The notes under the pieces were generated by a model. The model did no database searches, was not told where the DNA came from, and saw only the letters and a list, made by a program, of their open reading frames with translations. Below, piece by piece: positions 54,098-62,726 of a DNA stretch of 62,726 nucleotides. Every line of letters starts with the position of its first letter. Position 1 is the stretch's first letter. The stretch comes from Mucilaginibacter flavus (lineage in GTDB: Bacteria > Bacteroidota > Bacteroidia > Sphingobacteriales > Sphingobacteriaceae): assembly GCF_030409315.1 (NCBI RefSeq), contig NZ_JAUFPS010000032.1:1-62726 (forward strand), in the 5' to 3' direction. The position numbers were made by a program, and so were the translations under genes.

Positions 54098-56551
54098 TTA
54101 GTAATTTATTTGTATGTTATTTGTTGTATTGCTGATGGTTACAGTTTTAACCGGGCTCTTATCCGGCGCGTTAACACTGCCTTGCGGATCGGTATTGGCA
54201 GCGGCACCTAAAAAGGCTATCGCGTCGTCCTGTAGTTTTAAATTGTTGCCGGCAGTTTTGATTGAAGTAGTTTGCTCAAAGCCATGCAACACCAGCCTGA
54301 TGTATTTAAAATTGGTTTTATAAGTTCCTTCGGCCTTATCAAAGCTGATGGTTTTCTTATCCGGGTCGAAGCTGATGGTACGCTTGTAAAAATCGCCTTT
54401 CTGGTAGCCAAAGCTTTTGCCATCATCTTCGTAATAAACAAAGTGGTTTGGCTTATCGCCTTTGTAAATATGCACAGCCAGGGTATCTGTAGGCAATTCG
54501 GCGGTTGATTGGGTTAGTGACTGCATCGGGATAATGCTGCCACCCTTTACATAAACCGGCAATTTATTTACCGATACCGGGATGGTAACCTCCTGCGCGC
54601 CTTTTTGCTCCGCGCCGGTATACAAATCATACCACTTGCCTTCGGGGAAGTAAACCTTGCCAAACGCGGCGGTGCTTTCAAAAGGGGCTACCATAAAACC
54701 ATTCCCAAACTCGTACTGGTTTTGATAGGTGGCGTCCATCACTTTAGGATCGAAAGTATAATTGATGGCCAGCGACCGCATTACCGGCATGCCATTTTGG
54801 GTTGATTCATAAAACGACGAATACAGGTACGGCATCAACTGGTAACGCATGCTAATGTAGCTGCGTGCAATATCCAACACATCCTCGCCGAAAGCCCATG
54901 GCTCGGCGGCACGGCTGTTCAGGGCGGTATGGTTGCGGTAATAAGGTACAAATGCACCTAACTCTATCCAGCGGGTGTATAATGATGTGGTTGGATTGCC
55001 AGTGAAACCTCCGATATCCATCCCCGTAAATGATACGCCGCTTAGGCCAAGGCTGTTCATCAACCTAACACCCGCCAGCATATGATCTTCTTCGGCACGG
55101 TTATCACCGGTCCAAATGGCCGAGTACCGCTGCAAGCCTGCATAGCCCGATCTGCTCAAAATAAACGGGCGCTCTTTAAAATGCTCTAAAGCACCCTCAT
55201 AACTTGAGCGTACCATTTCTAATCCGTAAACGTTATGTGCTTCTAAGTGCGTGGTCTTCCTTCCATCAAAATCAAACAAAACATTATCAGGCATTTTTTG
55301 GCCCCAGGTAGATATCTCATTCATATCGTTCCAAATGCCGCTCACGCCAGATTTGGCGAAGAAATCGACCTGACCGCGCCACCAGGCCCTGCCTTTTTCG
55401 CTGGTAAAATCGGTAAAATTACACCAGCCAGGCCATACCTGCCCGGTGTAAGGGGTGCCATCGGGGTATTTAATATAAACGTCTTTAGCAAGGCCGCTCT
55501 CGTAAGCAGGCGCGCCTTTTTCAACCTTAATGCCCGGGTCAACAATAACGGTGAGTTTTAAGCCAAGCTTGTTTAGTTCGGCACTCATCTTTGCCGGATC
55601 AGGGAAACGATTTTTGTTCCAGGTAAACAGCTGGTAACGGTCCATGTAGTGGATATCCAACGTGATACCATCAGCAGGGATGCGTTTCTCGCGCAGGGTA
55701 TTGGCAATGCGCATTACCTCGGCTTCGGGGTAATAGCTGTACCTGTTTTGCTGGTAACCTAAAGCCCATTTTGGCGGCAAAGGCATGCGGCCTGTTAGCC
55801 AGGTATAAGAGGCAATAATATCGGCCAGTTTTTTATGATAGATGAAATAGTAATTCATTTCGCCGCCACGTGCGCCGAATGAGGAGAAACGGTTATTGCT
55901 GGCACCAAAGTTAAAATCGCTTTGGTAGCTGTTATCCATAAAAATACCATAGTTTAACCCGTGGTGAATACCCACGTAAAACGGAATGGTGGAGTACAAG
56001 GGGTCGGCGGCTATGTTATAGCCATACACATCAGAGTTCCAGTTGGTGTAGCCATTGCCCTTGCGGTCAAGATTACCTGTTTTTTCGCCAAGGCCTACAA
56101 AATGCTCATCGTCCTGCATTTTTTTGTAGGTAGTTACCGCGTCATTAACCCATGAAGTTGTTAAACCCTGCTCATCCTGGTTAATCACCTTCCCATCGAT
56201 TGTAAAAAAAGATACGCTGAAAGGCTTCTTTTGAATTACCGCTTTAAGCGAATCGGTGGAGATATCAATTTCATTATCGGTTTGGGTTATCTGTGCTTTA
56301 ACGGCCATCGGCTTACCAACAACGGCGTATGAAAAATCGGCATTGAGCGGCTTTTTATCCAAACGGATGCGAATGATGGACGGACTGTAAACGCTTATTT
56401 TTCCGTAGCTATTGGTAGTTTTAAAAGTGACGTCTTGCGAGCCAATAGTAACACTTTCAAAATTACCCGGCATAACTACTGGCGACTGCGCCATAACACG
56501 TGGCATGCTTAAAACACAGGCAAGTAAAAACGTGATCTTAATTGATTTCAT
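54098..56551 (-). CDS. GH31 alpha-glucosidase
   Basis: 817 aa with signal peptide (MKSIKITFLLACVLSMPRVMA). After the N-terminal beta-sandwich comes the GH31 barrel with GITLDIHYMDRYQLFTWN, the nucleophile in GIWNDMNE and acid/base in WTGDNRAEEDH, then GVSFTGMDIGGF. The C-terminal region is the usual beta module (GKWYDLYTG). It releases glucose or related residues from alpha-linked oligosaccharides in the periplasm. In the canonical starch system this position is held by a GH97 enzyme, so the GH31 choice is a variant of the pathway. Confidence 0.92.
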   Translation of the reverse strand: MKSIKITFLLACVLSMPRVMAQSPVVMPGNFESVTIGSQDVTFKTTNSYGKISVYSPSIIRIRLDKKPLNADFSYAVVGKPMAVKAQITQTDNEIDISTDSLKAVIQKKPFSVSFFTIDGKVINQDEQGLTTSWVNDAVTTYKKMQDDEHFVGLGEKTGNLDRKGNGYTNWNSDVYGYNIAADPLYSTIPFYVGIHHGLNYGIFMDNSYQSDFNFGASNNRFSSFGARGGEMNYYFIYHKKLADIIASYTWLTGRMPLPPKWALGYQQNRYSYYPEAEVMRIANTLREKRIPADGITLDIHYMDRYQLFTWNKNRFPDPAKMSAELNKLGLKLTVIVDPGIKVEKGAPAYESGLAKDVYIKYPDGTPYTGQVWPGWCNFTDFTSEKGRAWWRGQVDFFAKSGVSGIWNDMNEISTWGQKMPDNVLFDFDGRKTTHLEAHNVYGLEMVRSSYEGALEHFKERPFILSRSGYAGLQRYSAIWTGDNRAEEDHMLAGVRLMNSLGLSGVSFTGMDIGGFTGNPTTSLYTRWIELGAFVPYYRNHTALNSRAAEPWAFGEDVLDIARSYISMRYQLMPYLYSSFYESTQNGMPVMRSLAINYTFDPKVMDATYQNQYEFGNGFMVAPFESTAAFGKVYFPEGKWYDLYTGAEQKGAQEVTIPVSVNKLPVYVKGGSIIPMQSLTQSTAELPTDTLAVHIYKGDKPNHFVYYEDDGKSFGYQKGDFYKRTISFDPDKKTISFDKAEGTYKTNFKYIRLVLHGFEQTTSIKTAGNNLKLQDDAIAFLGAAANTDPQGSVNAPDKSPVKTVTISNTTNNIQINY

Positions 56552-56589
56552 GAATTAGGGATAGAACAGAATTGCTTCCTTTATAAATT

Positions 56590-56623
56590 GTATTAAATAA
56601 GGCAGTGCCAAAGCACTGCCTTA
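56590..56623 (-). terminator. Intra-operon hairpin between susE-like and GH31 genes
   Basis: TAAGGCAGTGC (56598-56608) and GCACTGCCTTA (56613-56623) form an 11-bp stem with a 4-nt loop; a T-rich stretch follows on the minus strand. In an 80-bp gap inside an operon it probably attenuates transcription or protects the 3' end, giving more SusCDE than enzyme. Confidence 0.65.
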
Positions 56624-56632
56624 TAGCTGTTT

Positions 56633-57730
56633 TTAGTTTTTGTGTAACTTAAAGGTGTAATTGTTAGGATCATGCAGATCTAACGTTATAGTATAATTAC
56701 CATTTGACGGTACCGTTAAGTTACCCAACGATCCGTTGTAAGGGAAGGCGGGGTTATCGGCGTATTGAATTTTGCCGTTGGCATCAATACCAAAATCTAT
56801 CGACCATTGGTTGTTTGCCCTAAACTTAAATGAACCACCCGACAGCATATCCGCGGTAACTGTCCAAACTTTTTTGGCCGGATCAAAGGCCATTTGGGTA
56901 TCCTTGCTCCAGCCGCCCGGTGTGGCATCGCCAATAATGCCCCAGGTAACCAAGGTGTATGACCAGGTTAAGGTTGATGGATTAGCCACCAATTCGTAAT
57001 AACCCGGGCCAGGTAATACCAAATCGCCTTTGGTACCATCGGTGGTTAGCAAGCCTGCACCGCCATCGCCATAGTTAATATGGTTCCAATCCGGCGCGCT
57101 GGTAAACTTAAAGTGATAAGTGCCGCCTGCCGGCTCATTAATGTAACCTTCGTACACGTTAGGAATAGATGCTGCAACGGTTGGCGCTGTTGGTGGCGAC
57201 CAGCCCTGGTAATCGCCGGGTACATATAGTACCGGGTAATTATTGCTTGGCGGCAAAATGATTTTGTACGGGCTGATGGTAAGCGTTACCGCGTGCGAAA
57301 ACGCGTCCCTATCCTGGTAAGCCCGTACCCTGAATACCATTTTAGCGGTATCATTAGCAGGCACGCCAATGGCCAGCGCAAGCGTGTTTAAATCGCTCCC
57401 TTTAAAGGTTTTGGTTAATACATCGTTACCAATTAATATAGATGTAGCGTTACCCCAGGCGGTTGCGCCCACGGTATCGGCAGGGATATCGGCCTGTAAA
57501 GTATAGGTTACGTGCGCTTTGTAAGGATATACCACAGCCGGCCATTTCAGGGTTATTACCGATGATGAATCGGTAGCAGGCGATAGTATAGCAGTGCTGG
57601 TTGAAGCTGAAATTGATGATTGGAAAGCAACCGGTTTCAACACAGTTAACTCAGCATTTTTGTGACAGGCAACAGCCATGCAGGCCGTTGCTATCAGTAC
57701 TAAATTGAATACTTTTTTCATGTTGATCAT
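56633..57730 (-). CDS. SusE/SusF-like outer-membrane starch-binding lipoprotein
   Basis: 365 aa. A lipoprotein signal (LIATACMAVACHKN) is followed by an N-terminal Ig-like domain (SusE domain, about 25-140) and two carbohydrate-binding modules. Aromatic residues expected at starch-binding sites are visible: VPGDYQGWSPP, FTSAPDWNHINYG and WGIIGDATPGGWSKD. Start and SusD stop share bases (TAATG), suggesting translational coupling; ATG 57721 is an alternative. It holds starch chains at the cell surface. Confidence 0.85.
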   Translation of the reverse strand: MINMKKVFNLVLIATACMAVACHKNAELTVLKPVAFQSSISASTSTAILSPATDSSSVITLKWPAVVYPYKAHVTYTLQADIPADTVGATAWGNATSILIGNDVLTKTFKGSDLNTLALAIGVPANDTAKMVFRVRAYQDRDAFSHAVTLTISPYKIILPPSNNYPVLYVPGDYQGWSPPTAPTVAASIPNVYEGYINEPAGGTYHFKFTSAPDWNHINYGDGGAGLLTTDGTKGDLVLPGPGYYELVANPSTLTWSYTLVTWGIIGDATPGGWSKDTQMAFDPAKKVWTVTADMLSGGSFKFRANNQWSIDFGIDANGKIQYADNPAFPYNGSLGNLTVPSNGNYTITLDLHDPNNYTFKLHKN

Positions 57731-59217
57731 TAATTAGGATAACCAGGATTCTGTTTAAGCGCCGGGTTGGCATTCAAAGCCGCGGTTGGGATAGGGAAAA
57801 GCAGCCTGTACGATGGTGCTGTTTGCACAAAACCATGCGGCAGCAGGAATTTGTTAAACCTGATCATATCCTGCCTGCGGTGACCTTCCATGTTCAGCTC
57901 AAAACCACGCTCGTCATAAACATTATCCAGCGTAGGCGCGCCTATATCAGTTAACCCTGCGCGTTCCCTTACCTGGTTTAGGAAAGGGGCAGCAGCTGCC
58001 GCGTTTCCTAAACGTACATTACACTCGGCCTGCATTAACAATACATCGGCATAACGGTAAACCGGGAAATCGTTTGATTCGCCGCTGCCATCAGATGGCT
58101 TTACCGGGAAAAATTTATCGTCCCTGATACCTTCATTAGGGCCAGCCCCCGGATCAATTAATGATGATACATCTTTGGTATAAGTAACACCTCCGGCCTG
58201 CGCGCCAATCAAAAATTGTTTTTTGCGGATATCGGCATTGTCAAACTTGTCATAATACTCAGATGGGATGATAGTACCATTCCAACCGGCGAAACCTATA
58301 AGGGCTGTACCGTTGGCGCTGTTTAGGCTACGGATGGTGTAAATATTACCACTGATAACGTTTTGAGTGATAAACAAAGCCCAGATGGTTTCATCATTAG
58401 GGCATACATCGCCAAATAAATCGTAGTAGGAGTTACCTAAGGCGCTGGCAGTATTAGCGCTTGCAGGGTGCAACGCAAAACCACCTGATGCTACTTTGTT
58501 ACAAGCGGCAAGGGCTTCGGCCCAATGGGCTGTACCGGTATATATTTCGGCATTTAAATAAACCTTAGCCAATACCATGTACCCGGCCCATTTGTTAAAC
58601 CTGCCGTAATAAGCGCCACCCCGGGTTTCAGATAACAGGTCAACGTTACCTTTTAACTCGCTCACAATAAAATTGTAAATGGTAGCACGTTTTTCCTGCG
58701 GAATTTTAGAGATATCCGTGTTATTGTCGGTATAAAAAGGTACATCACCAAAATCATCAATCAACAGATAGTACAACCAGGCACGCATCACTTTGGCTTC
58801 GGCAATTTTTGAAGGATCGGCTTTGGCGGCGGTAAGCTGCGCAATAGAAAGGTTAGCTGCGTAAATGGTTGAGTAAGCCCAGTTCCAGGTATTGTTAATG
58901 ATACCCAGGCTTGGCAATTCGGTACGGGTGTATAGTTGGGCAAAATCAAGCTGCCAATCGCCGGTGTTGCGGTGTGGTATTACCTGCTCGTCAGAGGAGT
59001 AGCAGTTTAAATCGTACCAGCAGTTATCACGGCCGGCGTAGTTTGAACCCCAGCTCCCCGTAATTTTCGCGTACACACTTGCCAGCGCGACATCGGCACC
59101 GGCCGCTGTTGAATAAAACTGCGTGGCAGCGTATTTGTCGTACACGTTTTCGTTAACCTTGGTGCAGCTTGCAGCGCCAAGGGCAACAATTAACATACTT
59201 ATAAATATTTTTTTCAT
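57730..59217 (-). CDS. SusD/RagB-family outer-membrane nutrient-binding lipoprotein
   Basis: 495 aa. Signal with lipobox ALGAASC, then a TPR-rich alpha fold: KVMRAWLYYLLIDDFGDVPFYTD, YGRFNKWAGYMVLAKVYLN and the C-terminal YADVLLMQAECNVRLGNAAAAAPFLNQVRERAG, followed by the conserved ELNMEGHRRQDMIRFNKF. It forms the lid on the SusC transporter encoded 8 bp upstream and captures the glycan. Substrate specificity (maltodextrin) is inferred from the neighbouring GH13/GH31 genes. Confidence 0.93.
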   Translation of the reverse strand: MKKIFISMLIVALGAASCTKVNENVYDKYAATQFYSTAAGADVALASVYAKITGSWGSNYAGRDNCWYDLNCYSSDEQVIPHRNTGDWQLDFAQLYTRTELPSLGIINNTWNWAYSTIYAANLSIAQLTAAKADPSKIAEAKVMRAWLYYLLIDDFGDVPFYTDNNTDISKIPQEKRATIYNFIVSELKGNVDLLSETRGGAYYGRFNKWAGYMVLAKVYLNAEIYTGTAHWAEALAACNKVASGGFALHPASANTASALGNSYYDLFGDVCPNDETIWALFITQNVISGNIYTIRSLNSANGTALIGFAGWNGTIIPSEYYDKFDNADIRKKQFLIGAQAGGVTYTKDVSSLIDPGAGPNEGIRDDKFFPVKPSDGSGESNDFPVYRYADVLLMQAECNVRLGNAAAAAPFLNQVRERAGLTDIGAPTLDNVYDERGFELNMEGHRRQDMIRFNKFLLPHGFVQTAPSYRLLFPIPTAALNANPALKQNPGYPN

Positions 59218-59225
59218 GATCGCAC

Positions 59226-62186
59226 TTATTTAAGAATAACATTTAAACCGATAGAGAAGGTTCTGGTACGTGGGTAAATACCATAGTCCTGGGCTATTGA
59301 GCTGCCACCGCTGGTATCCAACTCAGGGTCGATACCTTTATATTTGGTGATAAGCGCAAGGTTTTGACCTGTTACCGATACGCGTAAAGCGTTAATGTAC
59401 TTTACATTTTTTAAGTTGATACGATACCCAAATGTTAGGTTTTCCCAGCGTAAGTAATTGCCACTCTCTAACCAAAGGTCAGATCCGTATTGTGACGACT
59501 GGATACCCAGCGGTACAGCGCTTTGCAGCACGTTTGATTTACCAAGGTTTTCTAATAAGCTCAAATCCTGGCGAAGACCATTATAGATCTTATTACCGCC
59601 CGATCCGCGCCAAACCATTGATGCATCAAAGTTTTTGTAGGTAAAGCTTGGGGTAAAGGCGTAGGTGTAGGTAGGTAAGCCCTGGCCTTCTTCGTAACGG
59701 TCTTCACTTTGTGAGCCTTGGTCAATAGTGCCATTGTTATCACGGTCCACCACGGTTTCAGCGCTGTTGGCATCTTTACCTTTGTGTTTCAGGATAAGAA
59801 AAGTGCCAATTGGTTTGCCCACAACAAGGTAAGCATTGCCGCCACCACCCCAGCCAATATAATTAGTAGGGATATCGTAACCTTCAATATTGCCACCCAA
59901 TTTAAGCACCTTGTTTTTCATTAACGAACCGTTACCGGCCAGTATTAATGAAGTGTTGGCTGTTTTAATAACCGCGTAGCTTAAGCTAAGCTCCAGACCA
60001 CGGGCTTGCAGGGTACCTACGTTGGCCAGTATATTGGTGGTTAAAAACGGACCTTCTAAAGGAACAGTGTAGTTAAATAACAGGTTGTCGGTATTGGCGG
60101 TATACACATCAACCGATCCGTTAAACCTATCGTTGAACGAGGCAAAATCTAAACCTAAGTTGGCTTGTTTGCGGGTTTCCCACCTTAAGTTAGGGTTTGA
60201 GTTTTGGTTAACAGCGTAGTTTGGAATAGTGGTACCTCCAAAAAATACCGAGCCAGCCTGCCCAACCAAAGCAATTGAGTTTTGCGGACCGATACCCTGC
60301 TGGTTACCGGTAATACCGTAGCCAACGCGCAGTTTTAAGCTGCTAAGGGCATGTTGGTTTTTCATGAAGCCTTCCTGGTCAATACGCCAGGCCAGTGATG
60401 CCGATGGGAAATTACCCCATTTGTTATTTACCCCAAACACGGTTGAACCATCGCGCCTGAAACTGGCGGTTAACAGGTAACGGTTGTTATAAGAGTAGTT
60501 TACACGACCTAAAAACGATACCAATCTCCTGTCGTTTTTGTACGATGAAATATCACCCTGTAAAACTTTAGAGATATCGCCTAACTGCAAAGCGTTGTAC
60601 GTAGCAATATCATTGATAAAACCACGGCCTTGCGCGAAGCTGCCGTTATAGGTTTGCGCCTGCCACTCGTAAACGGCGGTCGCGTCTAAATGGCTTAAAC
60701 CAAAATCGGCTTTGTAGCTTAGGTTAATGTCCATCAGCTTTTCGTCAACATGGTTGTTGCTGATGTTGGCAATGCCTTTATTGTCAATAGCTGTAGCAAT
60801 GGTTGATGAAACCGGCGCGTAATAGCCCGTATTGGTATCGGTTTTTCTCCAGCTGCCAAACCATCCGGCCGAAAGACCTTTGTAGATATCAAGGTTGGCG
60901 GCTAAACTACCAAACAGGTTATTGGTGTTTGCATTGTTTTGAACTGTTTTGGCAACTGCGTAGGGGTTAATGTACTGAAACACGTTAGGGTCGCTGTAAT
61001 AGCTGCCGTCGGAGTTATAAACAGGGTCGGTTGGCCTTGAAATATAAGTGTTGCTGATTAAGTTTGACGTAAACGCCGCGCGACCGATGCCAATAGGGCT
61101 GTACACATCATCGTTGATCCCGCTGTTCACGTTCATCGTCAGGGTTAACTTATCATCCAAAGCTTTTTGGGTAGCTGTAATGCGGCCAATATATTTTTTA
61201 TAGCTTGAATTGATAACGATACCTGTTTGCGTAATGGCGCTTACCGATGCACGGTAGTTAAAACCGTTTGTGCCCGAACCAAAAGCAAGGGTATGATTCT
61301 GGGTTACACCGTTGCGGGTAAGCAGGTTAAACCAATCGGTATTTGAACCGTGATTGGCAGATACATCCACGCCTTGCGCTTCGGCTTGTTTGGTCCAGCC
61401 GGCTGCATTTAGCTCCTGTAATTTTTTAGCGATTACATCCAGTGAGGTGTTTTCAGTGTATTCTACATTGGCTTTGCCTGCCACGCCTTTTTTGGTGGTG
61501 ATAATGATAACGCCCGGCGCGCCACGTGAACCGTAAATAGCGGTTGCAGATGCATCCTTCAAAATGTCGACAGAAGCGATCTCACTCGGCGGAACCTGGT
61601 TTAGCAGGTCCATATTGCCCTGGATACCGTCAACAACAACCAAAGGATCATTACCGCCTTGCAGCGACGTAATGCCACGGATACGCACAGTTGGTGCAAC
61701 ACCCGGCTCGCTGCCTGTTTGGCTAATGCTTACACCTGCTGCTTTGCCGGTTAATTGCTGTAAAGGGTTGGTAACAGGGCCGGGGTTTAAGTCTTTTGAA
61801 CCTAAATTGGTTACCGCGCCGGTCAAATCCGACTTTTTAACCGATCCGTAACCTACCACAACTACTTCGGTTAGTGATTTTGAAGCCGGCACCAGCGAAA
61901 TGCTATTGCTTTCACCTGTCTTGATCACGCGCTCCAGCATATCGTAACCCACAAAACTGACCTGTATGGTTACAGTTGGGGCGTTGCCGGTAAGGCTAAA
62001 TGAGCCGCTTACATCAGTAACGGTTGATTGGTCTGTTCCCTTTACGTGGACAGTAGCACCCGGTAGGGGCTGGTTAAGCTCATCAACTACTTTGCCTTTG
62101 AATGTGTTTTTTTGAGCAAAAGCAATGGTAGCAAAAACTAAGAGTAGCACGGTCAAGCCGTACTTAAATAAGTAAACTTTTTTCAT
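59226..62186 (-). CDS. SusC/RagA-family TonB-dependent transporter
   Basis: 986 aa, full length. Signal peptide (MKKVYLFKYGLTVLLLVFATIAFAQ), a carboxypeptidase-regulatory-like domain (about 27-105: FKGKVVDELNQPLPGATV), the TonB-linked motif VVVGYGSVKKSDLTGAV, the plug domain (about 115-225, VDGIQGNMDLLNQV and GAPGVIIITTKKG) and a 22-strand barrel ending in RTRTFSIGLNVILK. It imports the oligosaccharide across the outer membrane using TonB energy with the SusD lid. First gene of the minus-strand sus-like operon; upstream are a long palindromic repeat and a heptamer array. Confidence 0.95.
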   Translation of the reverse strand: MKKVYLFKYGLTVLLLVFATIAFAQKNTFKGKVVDELNQPLPGATVHVKGTDQSTVTDVSGSFSLTGNAPTVTIQVSFVGYDMLERVIKTGESNSISLVPASKSLTEVVVVGYGSVKKSDLTGAVTNLGSKDLNPGPVTNPLQQLTGKAAGVSISQTGSEPGVAPTVRIRGITSLQGGNDPLVVVDGIQGNMDLLNQVPPSEIASVDILKDASATAIYGSRGAPGVIIITTKKGVAGKANVEYTENTSLDVIAKKLQELNAAGWTKQAEAQGVDVSANHGSNTDWFNLLTRNGVTQNHTLAFGSGTNGFNYRASVSAITQTGIVINSSYKKYIGRITATQKALDDKLTLTMNVNSGINDDVYSPIGIGRAAFTSNLISNTYISRPTDPVYNSDGSYYSDPNVFQYINPYAVAKTVQNNANTNNLFGSLAANLDIYKGLSAGWFGSWRKTDTNTGYYAPVSSTIATAIDNKGIANISNNHVDEKLMDINLSYKADFGLSHLDATAVYEWQAQTYNGSFAQGRGFINDIATYNALQLGDISKVLQGDISSYKNDRRLVSFLGRVNYSYNNRYLLTASFRRDGSTVFGVNNKWGNFPSASLAWRIDQEGFMKNQHALSSLKLRVGYGITGNQQGIGPQNSIALVGQAGSVFFGGTTIPNYAVNQNSNPNLRWETRKQANLGLDFASFNDRFNGSVDVYTANTDNLLFNYTVPLEGPFLTTNILANVGTLQARGLELSLSYAVIKTANTSLILAGNGSLMKNKVLKLGGNIEGYDIPTNYIGWGGGGNAYLVVGKPIGTFLILKHKGKDANSAETVVDRDNNGTIDQGSQSEDRYEEGQGLPTYTYAFTPSFTYKNFDASMVWRGSGGNKIYNGLRQDLSLLENLGKSNVLQSAVPLGIQSSQYGSDLWLESGNYLRWENLTFGYRINLKNVKYINALRVSVTGQNLALITKYKGIDPELDTSGGSSIAQDYGIYPRTRTFSIGLNVILK

Positions 62187-62452
62187 TTAAAATTGGTTTT
62201 AAAAATTGGTTTGTTTCGGAATACTTTGGTGGGTAATTCCAAATCAAAGAAAAGGAGGGAAAACAGGCTAGTCAATAGCCGGATGGGTCAATATAGAAAA
62301 TATGGAGGAAATATGTTTTTCAATTAATTGATTATCAATTTTTTGTGCGAGTTGGTGAATAGGGTTAATATAGATTTAAAAAGAGGGTGGAAGTGGTGGT
62401 TTTAGCAGATGAGAGGCAAACTTTATTAAACAATGGTGTTAGCACGACGTAA
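62187..62452. other. Upstream region of the sus-like operon
   Basis: About 265 bp, AT-rich. No gene is seen and I could not find a full TTTG/TANNTTTG promoter on the minus strand. The operon promoter should lie here. Confidence 0.3.
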
Positions 62453-62605
62453 ACGACTCACCCGGTCTACGCTTCGCTGGACCTGCCCTCTCTCCGGCAA
62501 GCCGCAAAGAGGGCAAAAAAAACAAAGAAAATTTTTTCGCTCCCCTCTATGCGGCGCAGCCGGAGAGGGGGGAAGACGGGCGTAGCCTCGTCGGGGTGAG
62601 TCGTC
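62453..62605. repeat. Long palindromic intergenic repeat, copy 3
   Basis: Arms ACGACTCACCCGG (from 62453) and CGGGGTGAGTCGT (to 62605), with CCCTCTCTCCGG and the core TATGCGGCGCAGCCGGAGAG (62548-62567) identical to copy 1. The A-rich centre is about 30 bp. It sits upstream of susC. Confidence 0.8.
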
Positions 62606-62625
62606 CCTTGGTTAGTTTACGCCGG

Positions 62626-62726
62626 ATCTCAAATCTCAAATCTCAAATCTCAAATCTCAAATCTCAAATCTCAAATCTCAAATCTCAAATCTCAAATCTC
62701 AAATCTCAAATCTCAAATCTCAAATC
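62626..62726. repeat. Heptamer tandem array (ATCTCAA)n
   Basis: Fourteen perfect copies and a partial one of the 7-bp unit ATCTCAA run to the window edge, so the true length is not visible. Tracts of this sort change length by slippage and may be variable between strains. It lies about 440 bp upstream of susC. Confidence 0.92.

Noticed and set aside
62626..62726. CRISPR array or telomere-like sequence
   Set aside because: Perfect heptamers without spacers; simple sequence repeat.

Overview
The window looks like a Bacteroidota chromosome, most likely Sphingobacteriaceae of the Mucilaginibacter/Pedobacter kind. The evidence is a SusC/SusD-type glycan locus, two giant propeller hybrid sensor kinases, ECF sigma factors, promoters of the TTTG/TANNTTTG type, few Shine-Dalgarno sequences, and mixed-GC coding DNA. 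No rRNA, intact tRNA or CRISPR array is visible.

The left half (about 1-32,450) is a defence and mobile-element island of tightly spaced cassettes separated by gene scars. In order it holds: the 3' end of a metallo-beta-lactamase-fold gene overlapping a TIR-like gene; a frameshifted remnant of an alpha-oxoamine synthase; a three-gene operon of alpha/beta hydrolase, caspase-like peptidase and a DUF3606-ended protein; a membrane protein; a four-gene cell-envelope operon with a small Cys-rich protein; an XRE/ImmA regulator pair; a ubiquitin-like conjugation operon (multi-ubiquitin-E2 fusion, JAB-E1 fusion, DUF6527); a separately transcribed 58-aa ORF with a papain-fold peptidase; an HxlR regulator with an aldo-keto reductase; a coiled-coil membrane protein; a DUF4365 nuclease-like protein convergent with a second caspase-like protein; a SMEK-domain protein; a remnant of a conjugative coupling protein; a 31-aa Fst/Ldr-like membrane peptide; a trypsin-like protease overlapping a HEPN protein; an excisionase-like HTH protein; and a Septu-like ATPase/HNH pair whose nuclease carries a helix-hairpin-helix insert. 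A frameshifted AraC-type gene marks the right edge.

The right half (about 32,500-62,726) looks like ordinary chromosome: PAP2 phosphatase, Omp85-type barrel, two paralogous hybrid two-component sensors around an M1 peptidase, TfoX, an ECF sigma factor with a linked YCII/DGPF protein, a second ECF sigma factor with a membrane partner, NTF2-like and OsmC proteins, and a Fic protein behind a 38-bp perfect palindrome. A starch/maltodextrin-type utilisation operon on the minus strand ends it (susC, susD, susE-like, GH31, GH13). Three copies of a long palindromic intergenic repeat and two heptamer arrays lie in this half.

The candidates for poorly described systems are the ubiquitin-like operon with its neighbouring small-protein/peptidase unit, the hydrolase-caspase-DUF3606 operon, the protease-HEPN pair and the MBL/TIR-like pair. 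All functions are inferred from motifs and layout read by eye; no homology search was run.
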